This document shows, piece after piece, positions 42,786 through 54,519 of a stretch of DNA of 64,000 bases (position 1 is the first letter of the stretch; each line of letters starts with the position of its first letter). The notes below the pieces were generated by a model, which was not told where the DNA came from, did no database searches, and worked only from the letters and a program-made list of their open reading frames with translations. Both the position numbers and the translations under genes were made by a program. The stretch comes from Hawksworthiomyces lignivorus. Taxonomy: Eukaryota > Ascomycota > Sordariomycetes > Ophiostomatales > Ophiostomataceae. The DNA lies in the NCBI GenBank assembly GCA_002917075.1, contig NTMA01000046.1, positions 1 to 64,000 on the forward strand. The letters run 5' to 3'.

Positions 42786-44619
42786 ATGCAGTCTACCGAA
42801 AACACAAAACGGAAGCGTGGCCGCCCAGCCGGCGCGTCGCAAAAAGCAGATGCGTCTCTGCAGGCGGAGGCCGCACACACACGCAGGCGGCAAGGCGGTG
42901 ACGAGAATGACGACCCTGCGGCTGCCGGAGAGAGACCAAGAAAGCGAGCGCGACAATCTACAGAAGGAGAGGGCGAGGGAAGCGGTGTGGTGGAGAGGAG
43001 GCGGAGCACGCGAGTCAGGAATTCCGGAGACGGCAGCAGTTTGCTGCAGGCCAGCAGCGACCAGGCCGAGGAGAGACCAGCAAGGAAAAGGCGCGCAGAA
43101 AAATCCACGGAGACTAGCAAAGCGTCTAACTCTACAGCAGAAGTGCAGCCTCCCAAAAGGAGACCGGGGCGGCCGTCTTTGGAAGGGCAAGCACGAGTAG
43201 TCAGCGCCAGCAATACGAAAGCAAAGAGAGGCCCGGGACGGCCATCCCTCCAAGCTACCCAAGAAGAGAACGCTACAAAACCGAAACGAGTCGGCAGACC
43301 ACGCAAGTCTGACGCGTCTACAGCAAGCGCAGCTGCGGCATCGACGGCGGACACGCCAGCGAGCGGCAAACGCAGCAAGCGAGACCAGCTGAAGAGCCCT
43401 GGATCAGCGACAAGGCGGCGGGCATCCTCTCAAGTCGAGGAGAGTGCATCCTCGGCGCACAGAAACAAGAGAACACGGCGGCGAAGCGATCAGAGCGATG
43501 CAGGTGGCCACGGTCGAGATGCCGAAGAGGATCTGCAAGATGAAATTGACGATGACGACGACAATGACGATGACACGGCTGCCGCGCAGTCGCACCTGGA
43601 GCTCGTTCCGCGCACACAGCTGATCCCGATGGCCACGATGCAGAGCAAGTGGGCGCCGCTGGAGCGAGAGGCCATTGTGGCAGTACAGGCGCTGCTGGCC
43701 GACTGTGCCCGGCCGGTCCTGGCACGTCTGCGCCAGAGCGGCGGCGGCGGCGGCAGTAGCGGCGAGCAGCGGGTGGAGCTGGCGCGCTCCGCCATTGCCG
43801 GCGTGACGCGGCGGCTGCGATCCAAGCTGGTCAAGGGCCTCCCATTCCCGCCGGCAACGCTGGCCGCCGGCGGCCCCGCGTCCAAGAAGACCCCGGGAGC
43901 GCGGCGCGCCGCCAGCAGCGGTAATGGCGGCGGCGGCATCGAGGGTCTGGCGGCTGACTTCAACTTTGAGCGCACCGTTGCCGGCGTGCAGGCGCTGGAG
44001 CGCCAGCTCGACCCGCTGCAGCACGCGGTCGGCCTGCTGCAGCGGGAGCGGGCGCGCGAGGAGCAGGCGCTCGAGGCCGACTACGCGGCGCTGCGGCAGC
44101 TCGAGACCAACGCGCACGCAGAACTGCGCACGTGGCGCAAGCGGGCGCGGCGGGCGCACGTGCTCGCGCCAGTGGACAACAGCGAGGGCGGGGCCAAGGA
44201 CGAGGAGGAGCGGGAGAGCGCGGTGGAGGACGAGGGGTGGCTGCCGCGGGCCCCTCTAGAGCTCGTGAAGCCAGCTGTTGGATTGGGCACAGCTCCAGCA
44301 GGGGAAGACCAAAACAGCGGTATATTTGAGGTAAGCTCTCCTAACTCTTTGCCTTTTTTTTTTTTTTTTTTTTTTTTGCCTTCTCTTTTGGCTACGTTTT
44401 TCCATACATTTTTTTCATCGCTGACCTGCTTAGAATCTCGACAAGGATCTGCTGGCGCTGTCGACCCAGCTAGGGAATCACATGGAAAGCCTAAAAAGCA
44501 ATCTGCAGCAGATTGACGGCGTCGTGCCGGCTATGGCCCGGAGCAAGGCAGCGCTCCAGCAGGTGCTGCACCGACACCTGGAGCCACAGCAGTACGAGCG
44601 TATCCTTCTCGGATCTTGA
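42786..44619 (+). CDS. fta7: Inner-kinetochore protein CENP-Q (Fta7) with AT-hooks
   Basis: Two exons, 42786-44330 and 44434-44619, encode 576 aa; the 103-nt intron carries a 24-nt T run. Residues 1-250 are basic and disordered with at least four AT-hook-like motifs (KRKRGRPAG, RRPGRPSL, KRGPGRPSL, KRVGRPRK), then an acidic run (DDDDDNDDD). From about 275 the fungal CENP-Q pattern begins: MQSKWAPLEREAIVAVQALL, ARPVLARLRQ, RRLRSKLVKGLPFPP, FNFERTVAGVQALERQL, a long coiled coil and a final helix after the intron (QQVLHRHLEPQQYERI). CENP-Q/Okp1 pairs with CENP-U in the COMA complex. The family is recognised by pattern, not by search. AT-hooks could let it touch AT-rich centromere DNA. Confidence 0.82.
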
Positions 44620-45900
44620 GTCTTGGCGTGTCTGTGTGTGCAGAGGGGCGATTTTTTGTGTACTGTGTTTGTACTCCGTACTTGTATGTACTATAGCTGA
44701 GGTAGCCCTACAATGATAACGTTTAGCATCCCTACGGCGTATTCGTATGTACACACCAGGCTTAGGTGAAAGGGATGGGTTGCATTTCGATCATTTAGGG
44801 GACTCTCCGGTTCCGCTGTCCCGAGGCTATAACGCAAGTCGGCTGTGGAATTGCTGCACAAAGTGCACAGCAGCTGGCTTAATACCGTACCGTTATACTA
44901 ATTACCACTGAACGTACTAGCGGCTCAGGCGGCAGAGAATCTAGGCGACGCCTCGATGCATCCCAAGATTTTAGCTGGATTGTGCCTGTTTCCATTTCCC
45001 TTTTCTTCTATTTTCGCTGCCGCCCTTACATCACAGAACGGGCTGTCCTATCCGTCGGAATTGGAGAAGACGGGACGCCAGCAGTTTCGTAAGGGGGGGT
45101 AGCCTCTTGTGGCAATTTGGAGAAGAAGGGTCGAATTTGCAAAGCTCCGTTGAATGAGTATGACTCTATCAAGAAGATGCTTGACAAAACGGCGCCAATT
45201 GCTTAGGCAACCTGGCCTGGAAACTTCTCGCCAAAGCTTACACGTCCGAGAAAATCTCTTCATAGCTAGCGGCAAAGCTAATCTCGCAGCACGAAAACGC
45301 AACGACCAAGCCTGCGTCTCGATGTGGCCCCTCCTTGCTCCGAACCAGGAGAATTGGCATAATAATATATCGCGCCATCGGAATGAGGAAACTACCCCGC
45401 CACGAGAAAAAAAAAAAAAAACAGCTGTCTCGTTTCTCATAACTACTCTTTTTTGTCCCTCTTTGCTGCCCCTTGCTCCTGTCTTTTCACCCCACTATTT
45501 TAACTACATGCAACTGCAAGCTGCTTCTGTTGAGCAATTGGTCTGTCCTTTCCCAACCATCGTCACGAGCCAATATACGAGTCTATGATATGTCTTACCT
45601 GCCCTCCCCAAGCTGCCTACTAGTTACAGTTAGCACCTTCTACTGTGTACATCCTCAAGCTTCTTGCAAAGTTGTCTGTAACTCGTAATTTTACTGTTTG
45701 ACGCTACGTAAACGTCCTGTGTCAAGTTTAAAAATCCCTTGCAGCTTCTCTCGTTTGTCTTGACTCTCCTTGCGCCCTTCCGTAACTGAGCAACCAGCTA
45801 ATAGTTGCATCGAGTCACAAACGTGTTAGTCGTGACTTGCCTCCCCTCCCACTCGTCACACCGCCCTATTGCTGTTTTTTTAATTTTATAGCTGTTTTTT
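44620..45900. other. Intergenic upstream of MET6
   Basis: No gene was recognised. The minus-strand frame at 45048-45440 and the plus-strand frame at 45154-45588 overlap each other and are not family-like. Confidence 0.45.
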
Positions 45901-46348
45901 TTTTTAATTCATCTTGCCTTTCCCTGCCTGCTATTAAAAAATCTCTGCTTGCCCACCTCCCTCATTAGACTTTGCCTCTTTCTTCTTTCCTTCTTCTCTT
46001 CTCTTTCCTTCTTCTCTTCTCTTTCCTTCTTCTCTTCTCTTTCCTTTTCTTCCTCTATTCTTCTCTTCTCTCCTCTTCTCTCTCTCTTCCTTTCTCTTCT
46101 TCCCTTCACAATTCGATCCTCATTCTCCATATTCATCCGTCAATTCTCTCCCAGACGGACTCTCTCGTAAGTTTGCCTCGCTATTGCTGCATTGCTGCTG
46201 CCGCTGCTGCTGCTCTGTTCTGCCCCCTCGTTAGGCTGCTTCCCAGACCGACTTTTTCCCTCTCTTGTATATGTCGGTCTGCATCATTGCCTTGGCTAAC
46301 TTCCCCAGTCAACTCTCTCCACAGATACCCCATAGATCTCAATTCACA
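45901..46348 (+). promoter_or_regulatory. CT-rich promoter and leader of MET6 with 18-bp repeats
   Basis: A long pyrimidine-only run includes three exact copies of the 18-bp unit ctttccttcttctcttct (45985-46038), followed by diverged CT tracts. This is a typical strong-gene leader/promoter in this clade. The start site was not located. Confidence 0.6.
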
Positions 46349-48794
46349 ATGGTGCAGTCCGCCATTCTCGGTTTCCCCCGTATGGGTGTGAACCGTGACC
46401 TGAAGAAGGCCACCGAGGCGTGTATGTTTCTTCTTTCCCCCGCTACCCTATGGTAATCCAAATCTTGTCCCGCATGCTGACAACCACCAGACTGGGGTGG
46501 CAAGATCTCCCAGGCTGATCTCCTTGCTGAGGCCAAGCGTCTCCGTCTTGCTCACTGGAAGATCCAGAAGGATGCCGGCGTCGACATCATCCCCAGCAAC
46601 GACTTTGCTCTGTACGACCAGGTCCTGAGCCACATCCAGGACTTCGGTGTATGTACTTCCTCATTCTCTCTGATCTTCAGGCTGCTTGCCACCTCTGTTC
46701 TCGCTTGCTAATACGCCCTAGGCTGTCCCTGAGCGCTACACCAGCGCAAACCTCGACCCCGTCGACACCTACTTCGCTCTGGGTCGTGGCCACCAGAAGA
46801 ATGGCGTCGACCTGCCATCCCTGGAGATGGTCAAGTGGTTCGACTCCAACTACCACTACGTGAAGCCCACTCTGCAGGACAACCAGACCTTCCAGCTGGT
46901 TGCCAAGCCCAAGGCTGTGGTCGAGTTCCTTGAGGCCAAGGAGGCCGGCATTGTCACCCGCCCCGTCCTCGTTGGTCCCGTCACCTTCCTCCACCTGGCC
47001 AAGGCCGACCGTGGCCAGAAGGTTGACCCCATTGACCTGCTGCCCAAGCTGCTCCCCGTCTACGACGCCCTCCTGGCCCAGCTGAAGGAGGCTGGCGCCG
47101 AGACCGTCCAGATTGACGAGCCCGTCCTCGTCTTTGACCTGCCCGCCAAGACCAAGGCTGCCTTCAAGACCGCCTATGACCACTTTGCCGCTGAGGCTGC
47201 CAAGCTGCCCAAGCTTGTCTTCTCCACCTACTTCGGTGATATCGTCCACAACCTGGAGGCTCTGCCTAAGGACATCTATGCTGTGCACATTGACCTCGTC
47301 CGCAACCCTGAGCAGCTGGATGCCGTCATTGGTGCCCTGGGCCCCAAGACCGTCCTGTCCGTCGGTGTCGTCGACGGCCGCAACATCTGGAAGACCAACC
47401 TGAAGCGTGCCATCGAGACCGCTGAGGCTGCCATCCAGAAGCTGGGCAAGGACCGCGTCATTGTCGCCACCTCCAGCTCGCTCCTGCACACCCCCCACAC
47501 CCTGGCCAGCGAGAAGAAGCTGGACCCTGAGATCGCCGACTGGTTCTCCTTCGCCGTCGAGAAGGCCAGCGAGATCGCTGTCATTGCCAAGGCTGTGACC
47601 GAGGGCCCCGCCGCTGTTCGCGAGCAGCTTGAGGCCAACGCCAAGTCTCAGCAGGCTCGCGCCACCTCCAAGCGCACCAACGACCCCAAGGTCAAGGAGC
47701 GCCAGGCTCAGATCAAGCCCGCCGACTACAACCGCAAGTCGGAGTTCCCCGAGCGTATCTCCCAGCAACAGAAGAAGCTGAACCTGCCGCTGTTCCCCAC
47801 CACTACCATCGGCTCTTTCCCCCAGACCAAGGAGATCCGCCTGCAGCGCAACAAGCTGACCAAGAATGAGATCACCGAGGCAGAGTACGACAAGTTCATT
47901 GAGAAGGAGATCGATGACAACGTCCGCATCCAGGACGAGCTCGGCCTGGACGTCTACGTCCACGGCGAGCCCGAGCGCAACGACATGGTGCAGTACTTCG
48001 GTGAGCGCCTGAACGGCTATGCTTTCACCACGCACGCCTGGGTGCAGAGCTACGGCTCGCGCTGCGTCCGTCCCCCCATTATTGTCGGTGACATCTCCCG
48101 CCCGGCTCCCATGACCGTCAAGGAGAGCAAGTACGCAGCCTCCGTCTCCAAGAAGCCCATGAAGGGCATGCTTACGGGCCCCGTCACCTGCCTGCGGTGG
48201 TCATTCCCCCGTGACGACGTGCACCAGTCTGTCCAGGCCGAGCAGCTCGCTCTGGCCCTGCGCGACGAGGTCGTCGACCTGGAGAAGGCCGGCATCGACG
48301 TCATCCAGGTCGATGAGCCCGCTCTGCGTGAGGGTCTGCCCCTGCGCGCCGGCAAGGAGCGCGAGGCTTACCTCGACTGGGCCGTCAAGGCTTTCCGCCT
48401 GTCCACCACCGGTGTCGAGGACGCCACTCAGATCCACTCTCACTTCTGCTACTCTGAGTTCCAGGACTTCTTCCACGCCATTGCGGCTCTGGATGCCGAT
48501 GTTCTGTCCATCGAGAACAGCAAGTCTGATGCCAAGCTCCTGAAGGTGTTCGTCGACTCCGACTACCCCCGCCACATCGGCCCCGGTGTCTACGACATCC
48601 ACTCCCCTCGTGTTCCCAGCGAGCAGGAGATCCGCGACCGCATCGAGGAGATGCTGCAGTTCCTCAAGCCCGAGCAGCTGTGGATCGACCCCGACTGCGG
48701 TCTCAAGACCCGCCAGTGGGCCGAGACCAAGGCCGCTCTGGTCAACATGGTCAACGCTGCCAAGTACTTCCGCGAGAAGTACTCCAAGCAGTAG
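46349..48794 (+). CDS. MET6: Cobalamin-independent methionine synthase
   Basis: Three exons, 46349-46421, 46491-46648 and 46722-48794, give 767 aa, the family's usual length. The introns (69 and 73 nt) both have GTATGT donors. The start MVQSAILGFPRMGVNRDLKK is the conserved N-terminus. The zinc site shows His and Cys in HSHFCYSEF (about residues 651 and 653) and the later Cys in DPDCGLKTR (about 736). The enzyme transfers a methyl group from 5-methyltetrahydrofolate polyglutamate to homocysteine, making methionine in the cytosol. Codon use is strongly biased to C-ending codons, matching high expression. Confidence 0.98.
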
Positions 48795-51700
48795 AGGGTT
48801 TCTGGAAAAAAGCAATTTTGCATTTTCCTTTACCCGCTTTAATATCATTCAACACATGTTTTTTATTTTTCAATTTTTTATGTTATGTGAGACGACCTCT
48901 TCGCTTATCTTTCCATTTCTTCTGAGAGAATGAAATGGTTCGATTTCAACATCGGCGTTTGGACATCTGAGCTCTTTTTTTGTTTATGTCTTTTTTTCAT
49001 CATCCATGCGAAAAGCTGGTCGGGGACCATATGAAGGGAACATAAAAGCATTCAACATTTTTTAAATGAAGGTACTAGAGGCAAGGGGAAACATGGATGA
49101 TGGTATTTACACAAATGGTGTTATATGTTATAGGGACTGTCCTTTTCAACCCGGATACCCAATGGAAAGTCTTCTTCGTCGAGGCGACGAATGCAGGGGA
49201 AGATACATACTACTATGGATGGTATAACCACATAGAATAGAATGCAAGATCATCTATTATCAACATGACATACTCCATACAAAGATCAAAAGTGACGAGT
49301 GTTATAGAGGGTATTTGCAAATAGCGTTTTCTATATTGCTTGTAGTGCTTCCTGAGGCTGCAATTATCCGTACAAGGTGAGTCTTCTTGTCTTCTTGACT
49401 CCTTGACTCCTTGACCAAGTTGGCTTCTTGGCTTCTTAACTGCAACCCAAAAGCAAGCTTTCCCACTACATGAAAACAAGACGAATTTTCAAACCAATTC
49501 CCCGACCAACAAGGCGTAAGCAAGCAAGACACGCCTGACGTAGGCGAATGCAAGGTGAGGGGAGATTGGACGAACCGTAATCGGTCACACAACAAAAATG
49601 CTTACTGCTCGCCGTTTGTAGCTACATACGGGTTTTGAACTCGATATAAAATAAAGTAAGCGATATCGTTTCTTTTTCCAAGGAAAAGGGGAAGGGGGCC
49701 TTTTAGTTAAGCAGAAACCAGGAGAAGAACGGTTTTACACCCACACATACGATACTATGGCGCGACAAGAGTGGAGAAGAAGGGACGGGCGTCGATTGAA
49801 GAACGATCGGAGAACAGCCACAAGAAGTGGGAGGACCGGAGGGAGAGAAACACAGACAGTGACCAGGGTGCTAGAACAGAGGTTCTGCAAAAGAATTCTG
49901 TGGGAGAAATAGGAGGCACCAGTAGAGGGTCGTGAGAGAGCCTGGTCTCCTGTTCCTGTTTCAGAAAGAGGGGGCAGTTGTTGCGTGTGAAGGGCTATTG
50001 GCTATTGGATAAGGAGAGCGAGAGTCAGGACGACCCACACTGGCTGGACCTCGCCAAAGAGCGGGCCGCAAAATACCACCACACACCCAGCAGCGCTACT
50101 CCTACAGCACGTACAGATGAAATCGGGTCAACTTACAGGACATCTAGGCAAAAAAGCAACCCCTTTCCTGAACTTTGTTAGTGTTGCAGTAGCTTGTAAA
50201 GGTGATGCTGTTCTCCGTATGCAAGCTAAGAAGCCCGTCTCGAAAGCGGCCTCATTGACCTCTTGTCGCCGATGGTGTTTCTCGGGGTGCTTTTCTTGCA
50301 ATTCCTCAAACTTGGCGGCACCCCTTTTAATCAAGCCTTTTCTATACGCCATTGTTGCTTTCTTTTTTTGCAAGAGAGCAGGCTATCATCAAGGCGTTTG
50401 CTGACCGCCCGTTTCCTGTTGCGTGTGTGTCTCTCAATGTCTCGGTTTCGTCCGCTCTTGGTCTGTTGTTTTGTTCTGTTTTCTGTTTAGTTTTTCGTTT
50501 ATTTTCCGAGCTGTCCGCTGGTTTTGCACATCAGTTGCTTTTGCACAGCAATGATCTTCACCGATCATTCATGCCATTCTAGCATACGTGATAAATGCCG
50601 CTCAGTGTTCTTGTGGTACGAGTCCCCAAGCTCGACCGTTTTCTGGTTGATGTGCCCTCTCATTTCCGCCGATCTACAATAATCATGCTCTGAGCGAGGC
50701 GCAGGCTTGGAGGATCTTCTTCACATATGCAGCGAGCACATCATCACAAAAATCGCTCTTAAATCGCTTCCACTATGATCTCCAAATAGTCTGGGAGCTG
50801 CTCTTTAGGCCAAACCTTAATGAGCTTACACGTATGCCAACAAGCTCTGTGCATCCACAGATCACCATGCTATACCGCTGCTCTCTCTATCTCTCCGTCA
50901 AGCCCGTCTGTGGGTACTCTCTTTTGAGGACCCATGCATAAAACTCAAACTTCGCCCCTACTCCCCTTTTCTCTCCCATCTCCTTGGTTCCTGGTGTCCT
51001 CCACTCTCGTGCCCCCTCCCCTAATTCCGACTCGTACTCGTAGTCTGTACATATGTACGAAGTCTTTGAGCCCTCTTCCCACACTAACTATCGTCTTGGT
51101 CTCGACGTCCAAGACCCGCAAGCTGCTGCTCAGCCTCCTGATTGTGGAAAGGTCTTGTTTGAGGACCATGTCTTCTGTCTGTTCTCTACACAGACAGCGT
51201 CGTTGGTATGGTTCCCATTGGTCCCTCTCTGCCTCCAATGCCATTCGCCTTTCGCCTCTATCACATTATGGACATCTGCTATGCACTTTACAGTTGCGTC
51301 CAAGTACTGCATTCCAGGCTGGGCCTCGACCGGGGCAGTGTCGTTGCTCAGTCTGTTCACTCATGGTAGGTTTAACCTTCATCCAAACGTCTCCCTCACC
51401 CTGGCTTATTGTCACTGTTACCTATGTCCTGTCTCTGCGCCAGCAACATATTGCCCTTCTCCACAGCAGCCTGAAGCATGTCATAGTCTCCGATGCCTGC
51501 CTGTGCCGCTCTCGCACGCTTCGTATTCTGTGCGAGCTTCTCTCCTCAACCAAACCTGTTTTGCATTATTCTGTAGTATTGATGTCACGTTCTTAAAAAT
51601 TATCTCGTAACAAGTCATTTTTCTGTGATTGATCCTGGATACTTCGAAATGGACCCGCTTAGAGCTTGTCTGTTGTCTTGTCTTATTGCAGCTCAAGAAT

Positions 51701-52650
51701 TGCCAGGTAGTCTTCGTATTGCCGAAATGCACTTCCAAAGACATTGTAGGTTTATGTTGTTCTCTGTCGATATGTGAGAAAACATCGGCATGACGATGTT
51801 GCCAAAAGAGGTGATGGCCGTATAGGTCATAGCCATTGTGTGTATTTTTCCCTATTGAGTAATGCTCCTTATCCAGTTAAAATCTTCCTCGGGTCAGCGA
51901 GCGGCTCAACTCTTTTTGCCAGTGCAAGGGTTGGCCAGGGATTCGCAGACAGGGTAAAATTCAGGAACAGGCGTGGGAGGGTCTTGGCCAAGGGGTATAG
52001 TATGCGTCCCAGACAAACGAAGAGGGGGCTTTGTCCGGACGACAAATGGGTCCCCCCAGAGCACCCAAACAGACAGATCCCCGATCCTAGTCGAGGCGGC
52101 TAGCAGACATCGTCGCAGTAGCTGCAGCACCTCTACAGGTGTAAGTTTAGAGTCGTGTAAGTGGACCTCGCCGTTGACATCAACTTGCTTATGAGCTTTC
52201 TGGCTGCGAGACTACGGGGTTCATAAGGCCCTCGATGCCTCCTTCAAGTCAGCCGCTTTTTCTTTTTTCTCTTCTCTTTCTCATCTTCACTTCCATCTCT
52301 CACATCTCACATACTGTCCAGTTTTGGCAACCTTTCTTTCTTTTCTTCTTGTTCTTTTCTCTCAAAGCTTCTAGCAAGCTATTCCATTCTCTTCTGCAAG
52401 ACAGACCATTCACCTTCTTTTCGTGATCTTTCTCTGACGGCATTTTGATAATCGTCTTTCATTCCCGCGAAACACTTCCCGTCTTTTCCAACATTTGAGC
52501 ATCTGGTATCAATTTTTATCTTTTCCAACCGTTTTCACTCATTTTTGTGATACCCTTGCCTCACATTATCAGCCCCCGTCCACTGTACAGGCACTCCTCA
52601 GACATCAACACTCACTTACACGTCTCTCGTACCCTACACCCATTCTCAAC
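48795..52650. other. 3.9-kb intergenic, no gene recognised
   Basis: Frames of up to 220 codons (50934-51596 plus) have no domain, no good start and overlap frames on the other strand. A short direct-repeat run of cttgactc/cttcttg units lies at about 49380-49440. The last 300 bases are a CT-rich promoter and leader of the next gene. A long non-coding RNA or decayed genes are possible. Confidence 0.4.
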
Positions 52651-53973
52651 ATGCAGCTCACCAATATCCTCACGCTCGGCCTCTACGCCGCAGCTGCTAC
52701 TGCTCACTTTATTCCTCACAAGAGCCACAAGCTTCTCTTTGCCCGCAAGGACAGCCTGGACGACGTCAAGGCCGGCAAGGGCAGCCTCAGCTTCCTGAAC
52801 ACCACCGGCTCTGCTGTTGCTTCTTCCTCAGCTGCCTCGTCGGCCGCCTCATCGTCCATCTCGTCCATCGGCGCCGTCCTGAACGCCGCCAACGTCACCG
52901 CCGCCGCCTCTACCTCTGCCGCGGCCACCTCCGCTGCCGCCGGTGGCGAGTTCACCACGCTCACCGTCCTGACCACCAACGTCGTCACCGTCACGTCCTG
53001 TGCCGCCACCATTACCAACTGCCCTGCGGCCACCGACACGGCAGCTCTGTCGGCGCTGCCCTCGGAGGCGCTGTCGACCGTGCTGGTCACTAACACCATT
53101 GTGCTGACGACGACCTTCTGCCCCGTGGCGGACGCCTCGTCCATCGCGTCCAGCGTGATCAGCGTAGCCCAGACCGGCGGCATCACGGGCTCGACGCTGG
53201 TGGTGACGGCTACCAACACGGTCCTGGCCACCATGACCAGCACCGTCACCGCCGTCGTCACCAGCGAGGTCGTCATGACCACGCAGAAGGTCGTCACCCT
53301 CACCCTGGGCGGCGGCAGCGGCAGCGGCAACGGCAACGGCAAGGGCAGCAGCGGCGAGACCGGCCGCGTCGTCGTCACCACCGTCGACACCACCGTCACC
53401 TCCACCATGACGACCCACGTGGTCATGACCACCACCGTCGTCAGCTCCTCGGGCTCTGGCGCCTCGTCTGGCTCTGGCTCGTCTTCTGGCTCTGGCTCTT
53501 CCTCTGGCAAGGGCTCCTCGTCGGGCTCTGGCTCCTCGTCGGGCTCTGGTTCTTCGTCTGGTTCTGGCTCCAGCTCCGGCTCCGGCTCCAACCTGGGCTC
53601 CGGCTCTGGCCAGGACTGCGTGTGCCCTGCTGCCGTGACCGTCACTGTCACCCAGCCGCCCTCCACCGTCTACGTGACTGTCAACAACGCCCAGGCCACC
53701 ACTGCGGCGGCGTCTGGCAGCGACTCGTCCAAGGGCAAGGGCAGCAGCAAGGGAAGCGGCAGCGGTAGCGGCAAGGACAGCGGCAAAGGCAAGGGCAGCA
53801 GCAACACCACCACGACGACCTCCGCTGACGCCGTTGCCACCGCCACCGAGACTGCTGACGCCAGCGTGGTCAACAACGCCGCAGGCGCTTCCACCACGGC
53901 ACCGCCCTCGGCCGAGGAGTCGGACTGCCCTCCTGACGTGGTCATCACTCTGACCACGACGGCCACTGCTTAA
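52651..53973 (+). CDS. Secreted Ser/Thr/Gly-rich cell-wall-type protein
   Basis: A single-exon frame of 440 aa starts at MQLTNILTLGLYAAAATAHF, a signal peptide. The mature chain is Ser/Thr-rich with valine-threonine repeats (VLTTNVVTVTSCAATITNCP, VVTATNTVLATMTSTVT), several cysteines, and a tandem array of SSGSG units at about 53445-53610. A second SG/KG-rich stretch follows. No GPI-type hydrophobic tail is present, so it is secreted or loosely wall-bound. The O-glycosylation likely on such proteins is inferred from composition. No enzyme domain is seen. Antisense open frames across it arise from its repetitive codons. Confidence 0.75.
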   Translation: MQLTNILTLGLYAAAATAHFIPHKSHKLLFARKDSLDDVKAGKGSLSFLNTTGSAVASSSAASSAASSSISSIGAVLNAANVTAAASTSAAATSAAAGGEFTTLTVLTTNVVTVTSCAATITNCPAATDTAALSALPSEALSTVLVTNTIVLTTTFCPVADASSIASSVISVAQTGGITGSTLVVTATNTVLATMTSTVTAVVTSEVVMTTQKVVTLTLGGGSGSGNGNGKGSSGETGRVVVTTVDTTVTSTMTTHVVMTTTVVSSSGSGASSGSGSSSGSGSSSGKGSSSGSGSSSGSGSSSGSGSSSGSGSNLGSGSGQDCVCPAAVTVTVTQPPSTVYVTVNNAQATTAAASGSDSSKGKGSSKGSGSGSGKDSGKGKGSSNTTTTTSADAVATATETADASVVNNAAGASTTAPPSAEESDCPPDVVITLTTTATA

Positions 53974-54519
53974 ATAAAAAGAAAAGAGTAACGGAAAGAA
54001 GAAGGAAGATTGACGACGATCCACTTGTATGAACACATCTGCTGGGGGCTTGTGGTGGCAAGCCCGGTACACAATTTTTTTTTTGTATCTTCTATTCACT
54101 TCATGTATAAACATAATTTCTATTTGTTGTGACGTCCTGGGAGACGGCTCGCTTGGATTTGGGTCAATAGACGCATCCTAGCCCGCAATACGATAGTAAA
54201 TACATCCATATAGAAAAGCTTGCATATAAATTTAAAGCTATGGAACACATTTTCTCGCTTAATATGCTATTGGTGATGACTGTTTTAATTTCTGAAGTTT
54301 ATTTGTCTAAGAATATCTTGGAAACTAAACAAAGAAATCCTTCAAAATTGTAAAATATCACACGTGAGTTGACAGACGCTTTACTATATCAAAGAACCTT
54401 TTTTAAATATACAAGTACAAGACAGCAACATGTTACAATAATATGGAAAGATCCAAAGGCAAAGATGCCGTGGCCGGTTTTCGTCTACGTCCATTTCTAG
54501 GCCTTCTGGCTCCTCGACT
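53974..54519. other. Convergent 3' ends of the secreted-protein gene and PXA2
   Basis: AT-rich with 3' UTRs. Nothing else was seen. Confidence 0.5.

Noticed and set aside
50650..50700. Possible C/D-box snoRNA (tgatgt ... ctga)
   Set aside because: The boxes are degenerate and no terminal stem or guide sequence was convincing.
50934..51596. 220-codon plus-strand open frame in the gap after MET6
   Set aside because: Low-complexity Ser/Leu/Pro composition, no recognisable domain, and overlapping frames on both strands; not supported as a gene.
52716..54114. Two long minus-strand open frames (316 and 421 codons)
   Set aside because: They are antisense shadows of the Ser/Gly-rich secreted protein, produced by its repetitive GC-rich codons.
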